Assembly: GCA_963969495.1 (NCBI GenBank)
Contig: OZ018321.1
Span: 120,927,129 to 120,991,128, forward strand
DNA length: 64,000 nt
Origin: Ceratothoa steindachneri
Lineage: Eukaryota > Arthropoda > Malacostraca > Isopoda > Cymothoidae
Direction: 5' to 3'
Made by a program: the position numbers and the translations under genes. The number at the start of each line of letters is the position of its first letter. Position 1 is the stretch's first letter. The notes beneath the pieces are model-generated. The model saw only the letters and a program-made list of their open reading frames with translations. It was not told the origin of the DNA and did no database searches. Of this stretch, positions 58,460-64,000 are shown one piece after another.

Positions 58460-59390
58460 TCTCCTAGAATAAGTTCAAGGACGCGCCCCATTTGCCAAAA
58501 TGGGCTCATATTCAAGGGGCTTTATACGAGAACCACATTTCCTACCTTAAATCGATTCGCCCAGGTACGAATGAAGCCAACTGTCTCTGAAAGTTTCGAA
58601 TTTTTCAGATATGCGTTGGAAGGAAGCATTGAGTTGATCGTGAGGGTTTGAGTCTGGAGTCCAAATTGGAACATCCTTGTCTGAATGCTGGAAAGTGAGA
58701 CTCGAATTATCAGGCAGCTTAAGGAAGGAGTTGGGGGTGGGGAGGAGAAGATTCATCTCTGAAAATTGGACGTTGAGAGGGCTCCCGTTCACGGCGTTTT
58801 GAATCTAAGATATAAGGGTGAGAAGGTCAAAGTAGTCCAGAGTGGCTAGACCCATGGTTTTGTAAAGGCACAAATTGATCACACGAATTAATCTTTCGAA
58901 ACAACTCCCGATCCACCCTGAATAAACTGGGATGGTAAGGTACTTGATGTTACTAGAAAGTAAGTGAGTTTGGAATTCATCAGTCACCAAGGTTTCGCTG
59001 AGAACATGAACCCCTTTTACGAAACTCTTAGCATTATCGCTGGAAACCACTCAAAGGCTTTAATGAACTGAGAGGTGGAAATATCGGGTACAACTTCTAT
59101 GTGCAGTGCTGTTACGTTCATACATGTAAAGATAAGAAGGTATACCTTGACATTGAGACAGCTCAAATTCTTTACAAAGAAATTTTCAGTAAAGTCGACA
59201 CCGGTGTGTTTGAAAGGTTTAACTAGATCCATCTGAACTTAGTCATTTTATGGTACCTAAATGCAAAGGAATAGAACTTCTTGCAGATAAAGCAATCGCT
59301 AAGAATTTTATTAACAGTGTGACGAGGGGAGGTAACCCAAAATCTTTCGCCCCTAAGGCATGTGAGAATTAAGTCAATCTCTAGATGCTT
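58460..59390 (-). pseudogene. Pao/BEL integrase (decayed)
   Basis: Integrase of an LTR retrotransposon, which would join cDNA to chromosomes. From 59390 down: YLKCKHLEIDLILTCLRGER and FWVTSPRHTVNKILSDCFIC (zinc-finger region with CxxC), then PFKHTGVDFTENFFVKN (first catalytic Asp, GVDFTxPF type), TCMNVTALHIEVVPDIST, SDNAKSFVKGVHVL (second Asp, SDN), PVYSGWIGSCFERLI (family: PxxxxWGGFWERL, here the third acidic Glu is within ERL), NGSPL and a C-terminal FETFRDSWLHSYLGE. Frameshifts split it into three frames. An LTR interrupts the protein just upstream. Confidence 0.8.
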
Positions 59391-59406
59391 GCATTTCAAA
59401 TAAATA

Positions 59407-60908
59407 TGTGGAGGAATAAATATAATGAGGACAAGCGGACCCTAGTTTGCTTATACAGCGTCAACTGTTACGTTCCACGTGGGCCAAGACTCTCACTCCC
59501 ATTTCCTCATTGCCCCAAGACCTCTCGAAGTAACTCGCTAAAAGAAGGATTCGGTCAGCAGATTTCGTAATTTACGAGACTGGTGGGGTAGTCCGTTATT
59601 ATAAACATAGGACGGTGTGAGAGCCTTTAGAATGAAAATCTTGCTGCTTAAGGCTTCGTCGGCAGAAACTCTAGGTACAGGCTCACTGTCCCCTCCGATT
59701 GTTTATGTTTCTTTTTCGCCAAATAGAAGAAAACTCACCTTCCCCGTGCGTAACCCTAAAGGGGTGATGTGTCACAGCGTTGAAGATGTATGCTCTAGGA
59801 GAGGAACTTAACTGTGGGCTAGTGAAGGTTTACCCCTCCTAAACTCCCTCTTCTCTCTTCGTCCAGGGAATAATCGACGTATATATAGTTTGATCTTGAG
59901 AAAATCCGGGGGAATCAGTGCAGCCATCGAGAGAAGAAGACGAGTCCCTGAGTCAAACAAGGAATAAAGAAGATATTCGAACCAAGCGGGACTTACCCTC
60001 CCGAGGCTGTTCCTTTGGTCGCTTAGAAGACCAGACAAGTGGTATCGAGACCAACTTTCTTACCGTTCTAATCCAGAGAAAATCCCATATCTCAGTTTGT
60101 TGAAGAAACAGAGATACCCCTCACCTTTGAGGAAGACCAAAGTGAATTCCCATTCGAGAAGAGATTCATATCTTGGTTATGTCTCACGGTCGAGAAGCCA
60201 GAATTGGTAACACAGGGATCGGTATAACTTCCATTCATCCAAGATCCCCTCACTTACATCTTCAAGTCGAGAGAAGCATCGTCACTCGCTTCAACTACCC
60301 CTAGGAGAAGCATCTGGTGTTTTCCAGAATCATCTCACCACGCTCGCCTCACCTCAGCGAGGACGTCTCCAGTCCAACTCGCCTTAAACCAACTCAGCGA
60401 GGAGGCTCAGTTTCAAGCTCACCCAACTGTCGACCCATCCCGAGGTAAGGGTAAAACGAATACATTTTTTTTTTCATTTTTCTTATTTCGCATTCCGTGC
60501 GGAATTTTATTCGTAACAAAACCCTTTCAATATGATAATCTTAACCAAACTATTTCAAGTTCAAATGACTTAAGAACTCGCATTAATTGAGATTAAAGCT
60601 CGTGTATTAGTAATGATTTTCACCTCACCCATCTCGTAGTACTCATTTTTAGTGTTAATTTTTATTAAATCCTCTTACTAGAGAATTAGTGCATTTAAAG
60701 ATTCAATATTTCATTCTTTAATGTAATTAAAAGTATATTTTGTCTGAGTTGTTTAATTAGATCCTCTAACGCAGCAAATAGTAATAGATATATCATAATA
60801 CGAAGCCTCCCTGGTTAAATAATTAAATTAGAGCACTCTTAAAGGAAAGTGGAACGGATTTACTGATGTACGAATTAAACGTACATACGTACTGGCCAGT
60901 AAACCACA
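59407..60908 (+). mobile_element. Solo LTR (Pao/BEL-type?), copy 2
   Basis: Starts TGTGGAGGAATAAATATAAT and ends ...GTAAACCACA, giving a TGTGG/CCACA inverted terminus. Matches the minus-strand LTR at 38765-40186 over its length. It separates the Pao RNase H side (last readable residues KKSLSDSLW, 60909 onward) from the zinc finger of the integrase, whose frame resumes at 59405. Contains several short frames with no domain. No identical 5-bp target duplication is visible (AAATA versus ACGAA). Confidence 0.7.
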
Positions 60909-61930
60909 ACGAATCAGATAGTGATTTTTTTCCCAACAATACGGGGTTAACGACGTCGTAGTCGTAAAATGTAGATTTTGAAATCCGACCCTTGCTTCTG
61001 ATATGACGGTGTCGATCAAGGAAAAGATCGAGATCTCTCACGAGAAGTGGTATTATATTTCCCCTTTAATTAAAATCGGCATCTAAAAAGTCGTTTTTCT
61101 ACAGGAAAGCTTTTGAGTTGTAGGAGAGAAAGCCAAGACAAACTATATTTTTTTCGCAGGAGAAAGACTAATTTTAGCACGAGATTTCTGACTCTATATA
61201 ATTTATTCGAATTAGAAAACCTTTTGATGTCAAAGAGAGGCTCGATTTCCTCTCGAATGGTAATGTGGGTGGATATGATATTTCTATTTTGTCGCGTCAA
61301 GCATTTAAAATCCGGTTGGGGCGACTGCGTTCATGGAAGAGTGAGACACGCTGGTCTGTGGAGTCAAAGGTTTAATTTGGAGCTAAATTCCTTGAGAGAG
61401 ACGCCCCGGATATTAAGTCAGCGGGGGTTTCCAATGTTTTAACGTAATTATAAGAAATGGGCCTTTTGAATTTCTGAGTGAGTTCTTCCTTAATTTGTGC
61501 TATATCCTGCAGGCGGTTTTTCACGAAAACCGATTTGTTCTTTGATTTGCGAACATCGCAAGAGAGGACGATCTGAGCGTCGACCAGTATTTCATTGATT
61601 TAAAAGAGTGCAAGAAAGACTCAAGGAAAGAGATTAGTGTCTTGAAAGCAAGAACCACACTCATGAGTTCGAGCGAGGGTAATGTTCTCCCAGACAATGG
61701 GGAGACCTTTGACTTTAACATGATTAAATTAGATCGATTTTGGAAAACAAAATATATTGAGAATCCGTAGCAAGACGTGATCGTATCGCAAAATACTTTA
61801 ACCTCTGCTCCACGGTCATCCTCAACAGCATATCGTGGACTTTCACTTCGACCAACTTCACCAAATCAGTGCGAAGTTTTTCGAAAGTAGCGAAATCGGG
61901 GCCAGAAATCGGACTATCCCAATCCAACTT
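60909..61930 (-). pseudogene. Pao/BEL RNase H and linker region
   Basis: From 61930 down: WDSPISGPDFATFEKLRTDL (Pao region after the RT), then LKSKVSPLSGRTLPSLELMS, VVLAFKTLISFLESF (RNase H-like domain, with the PLxxxTLPRLEL motif of Pao). NYVKTLETPADLIS follows (the TxxNPADLxSRG motif), then EIEPLFDIKRFSNSNKLYRV, LVLKLVFLL, and DLDLFLDRHRHIRSKGRISK with YDYDVVNPVLL. Frameshifts and stops occur about every 100-200 bp. It ends at the inserted LTR. Confidence 0.75.
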
Positions 61931-61936
61931 CTGAGA

Positions 61937-62992
61937 CTACAGCATTCTCATGAGTAGCCTATTACGAATAAGAACCGGACGATATAATCCGAGGGGGTCA
62001 AACAATTGAGAAACCATTGATAAGACATTACGCTTGGTTTTAACGATTGCATCGAATTTAGAATCACTGTTTTCTTGGTAATTGTATCTCAAGACTCTTT
62101 CGACTCCGCAGTTATGGTTTTCAGACTTCTTCTCGGCTTTGAAAACGGTTTTTAACTGTTCACATTTAAGAGAGCAAGTAAACACAGGTCGTATTTTCGT
62201 GGTAGTCGGAAGAGCAGTTTTTATTATAGGGAGATGGGGGATCCAATTATAGAGGAGATAGTATTTTGGTTCAACCGTGATTTCTTCCAAAATTCCAGCC
62301 TCTAATTGGTTTTGAAACATTTCGCTATTTGCTTGACCTAGGCCCTGTTCCTCTAAACTCTCTTTAATACGCTTCACCGTTGCTAAGGCAATTTTGAAAT
62401 TGGATGGAACTTGGAAAAGTACATCGTCGAACCAGGGCAAATCAACGAAATATCCCCCATTCCTAAGCTCTATCGACCTGTTTTCCCTAGAATCTCTTTG
62501 GTTAAAGGATGCCGATGTGGGATCGATAGACAAATCTAAAATAGAACAGTTCAAAAGGTCGATAGAGCTTAGGAATGGGAGGTATTTCGTTGATTTGCCC
62601 TGGTTCGACGATGTACTTTTCCAAGTTCCATCCAATTTCAAAATTGCCTTAGCAACGGTGAAGCGTATTAAAGAGAAATAAGAAGGCGACGGACTTAAGG
62701 CACAGTTGACTACATGTTCGAAAATTTCGTCAGCCTCCGGTTCCAAATTGGGCCATTGGGGCAAATTAGCCTCATTTCCCACTTTGTTCCCCACCTCGTT
62801 CTCGAAATCGGTATAGCCGGTCTCCATCGGATTACCATCTAGAAAGAAATTAACATTTTCCGTGTACAAGTATTTTGAGTGTTGTGAGGAGTGATCATAG
62901 TTATTTGGAGTGAAGTGCTCCTCAACAGGACAGCCCACCCGTGAATTGGTAATTGCAACCAACTGAGGATCAATGGCTGTTTTCTGAAGCAT
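61937..62992 (-). pseudogene. Pao/BEL protease-RT region with RT palm deleted
   Basis: Open for 351 codons but rearranged. The N-terminal part is PQLVAITNSRVGCPVEEHFT and SKYLYTENVNFFLDGN. From about 62680 to 62482 the frame runs through inverted DNA and is not real protein. Then RSIELRNGGYFVDLPWFDDV, FKIALATVKRIKESLEEQGL, NQLEAGILEEITVEPKYYLL and TKIRPVFTCSLKCEQL form the fingers of a Pao RT. The next residues, KSENHNCGVERVLRYNY and KTKRNVLSMVSQLFDPLGL, belong well downstream of the palm. The whole palm with the YxDD site is absent, so no polymerase activity is possible. Confidence 0.8.
62358..62682. repeat. Inverted duplication inside the Pao RT region
   Basis: 62358-62480 and 62558-62682 are reverse complements with about two mismatches over more than 100 bp, around a ~75-bp centre. 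Both strands therefore code the same peptide, IELRNG.YFVDLPWFDD. The centre reads LESLWLKDADVGSIDKSKIE on the plus strand, although the rest of the Pao is on the minus strand. Confidence 0.95.
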
Positions 62993-63179
62993 AGCGGCCT
63001 GGGGCAGGGGGTACCCTGAGTCACCCCCTATTATCGGGGTCTCACTTATTTGGTAGATACTTCCGTAAGGTATCAGGCCCTTCTCTGTCTCCAGAGAGGT
63101 TTGCCCCCATGCAACGCCTATTTGAGAACTTCAGACTTTCTATGGCGTCAACTCCCAGCAGACACCCTATTCCCGTTAT

Positions 63180-63570
63180 TCTATCCCTTTGAACAAAGGG
63201 ATGGGAAAAGGCTTCGTCTGCCAGTGGGATGTCCTTTTACCCCAAGATCAGAATTGCACCTTCGACTCCTTTTACCGTAAAATCCAAGTTTAAATTTGAA
63301 TGGACCAAGAATTTGATCGACATTTGGAGAGATCCGAAGCGAAAGACCTCCTCCAATTCCCATATGCGTGTGATTTTTGACCTGATGAATGTTTTGATCG
63401 TACACGCGAATATGAGGGCAATTCATCAAGATTGGCACCCATTTGGGAAGCAACGGATTCAGAGATGTACGACCTTTGGCTCGCTAGATCGAGTAGGCAA
63501 CGCACAGGAAAGAATGTACTCCCTAATCCAAGATACCTGGTCAGAGTAGGAAGTAAGAAATCTGAATGGA
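63180..63570 (-). pseudogene. Pao/BEL aspartic protease region
   Basis: From about 63570 down: RYLGLGSTFFPVRCLLDLAS, then QRSYISESVASQMGANLDEL. This is the Pao protease motif, where relatives have xRALLDxGSQxSYI; here the catalytic DxGS is DLAS, keeping the Asp. A frameshift leads to ILGPFKFKLGFYGKRSRR and GHPTGRRSLFPS. It would cleave the Gag-Pol polyprotein. Confidence 0.7.
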
Positions 63571-63779
63571 GTTTTTAATTAAGGGGACCTTTGGCTACTT
63601 CCAAATCCAACTCTAGAGTCATAATCTGCCCCAGATTCAAAGAGCAGATATGTACGTTTTATCCTCCTAGGATTTACACGGGTAAGAAAGGAAGTATTTG
63701 AGCACTGGACACGATTCTGGGGGATGTCGTGTAAAGGAACAACAGGAGAAAATAGTTAGTTCTAAGCAACGTTGAATCC

Positions 63780-63925
63780 TACTATCAGGTGCTTAGTATA
63801 CGTAACAATTAACCATGTTGTGAGTTCCGGTGCACGACTTGCACGAAGAAGAGAGGGATTTAGACTTGCTCTTTGAAAGTGACGCCTCTCCGCGGAAAGT
63901 GGTCGAAATACTAGATTTAATTTTT
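63780..63925 (-). pseudogene. Pao/BEL gag CCHC zinc knuckle
   Basis: The minus strand reads RGEASLSKSKSKSLSSS then CKSCTGTHNMVNC, a perfect C-x2-C-x4-H-x4-C knuckle, followed by YVY and a stop. This places the gag end upstream of the protease and orients the element. Whatever lies further 5' is beyond the window. Confidence 0.7.
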
Positions 63926-64000
63926 TTTTACAGATATTGGAGGTTTTAGAGAAGGGGTACTGAGAATTATAAATAGTTTTGAAAGCAGGAGGTGGAGAAG

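Noticed and set aside
62394..62681. Separate plus-strand gene of 95 codons
   Set aside because: It is the inverted arm and centre of the duplication in the Pao element, not an independent gene.

Overview
This is eukaryotic, AT-rich animal DNA dominated by transposable elements. I found no intact host gene. Long (TA)n tracts, introns and polymorphic non-coding DNA, together with the mix of elements (ZBED-type hAT, Tc1/mariner, piggyBac, Penelope-like, CR1 and L2 LINEs, an I/Jockey-like LINE with zinc knuckles, and BEL/Pao), point to an invertebrate. An arthropod, perhaps a crustacean, is the best guess: the CR1 family, the Pao element and the family with a 'LSPE..STLDRTK.SDR' motif resemble arthropod repeats I know. 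This placement is inference, not proof.

Layout. 0-9.4 kb: foldback element (749-1353), LINE scraps, a degenerate Tc1 between inverted arms and (TA)n tracts (5.2-6.6 kb), a 1.4-kb unit between 100-bp direct repeats (7.27-8.84 kb), and a tRNA-headed SINE (8.85-9.38 kb). 9.5-16.2 kb: a hAT (ZBED-like) element carrying three later insertions: a TA-flanked MITE, a full-length Tc1 with an intact 347-residue transposase, and a 5'-truncated CR1. 16.5-19.2 kb: a decayed piggyBac and an internally deleted relative. 20-25.2 kb: Tc1 remnant, two Penelope-like ends facing each other over (TA)n, an exon of a gene that looks related to RAG1/Transib transposases (broken by one of those Penelope elements), and an inverted cluster of tRNA-headed SINEs.

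26-32.9 kb: a ~21-bp minisatellite, a hAT N-terminus, and a frameshifted L2-like LINE with a 3' hairpin. 33.7-37.7 kb: an uncharacterised repetitive gene family split by a second, much better preserved CR1 copy. 38.3-40.7 kb: another hAT, split by a ~1.4-kb solo LTR. 42.8-43.2 kb: 116-bp satellite. 44.9-46.2 kb: two ~510-bp direct repeats, each followed by a primer-binding-site-like TGGTGAC. 48.3-52.2 kb: degenerate LINE with ORF1 zinc knuckles and EN-RT ORF2. 52.8-56.4 kb: Penelope-like, internally deleted mariner and Tc1 remnants. 57.7-58.2 kb: dimeric tandem repeat. 58.5-63.9 kb: a minus-strand Pao element that has lost its RT palm, carries an inverted duplication, and is interrupted by a second solo LTR.

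The elements do not act together as a pathway. The main relation is stratigraphic: younger elements sit in older ones, often in the same reading frame across the break, which gives a relative order of events. The one coding sequence that looks functional is the Tc1 transposase at 12270-13313.
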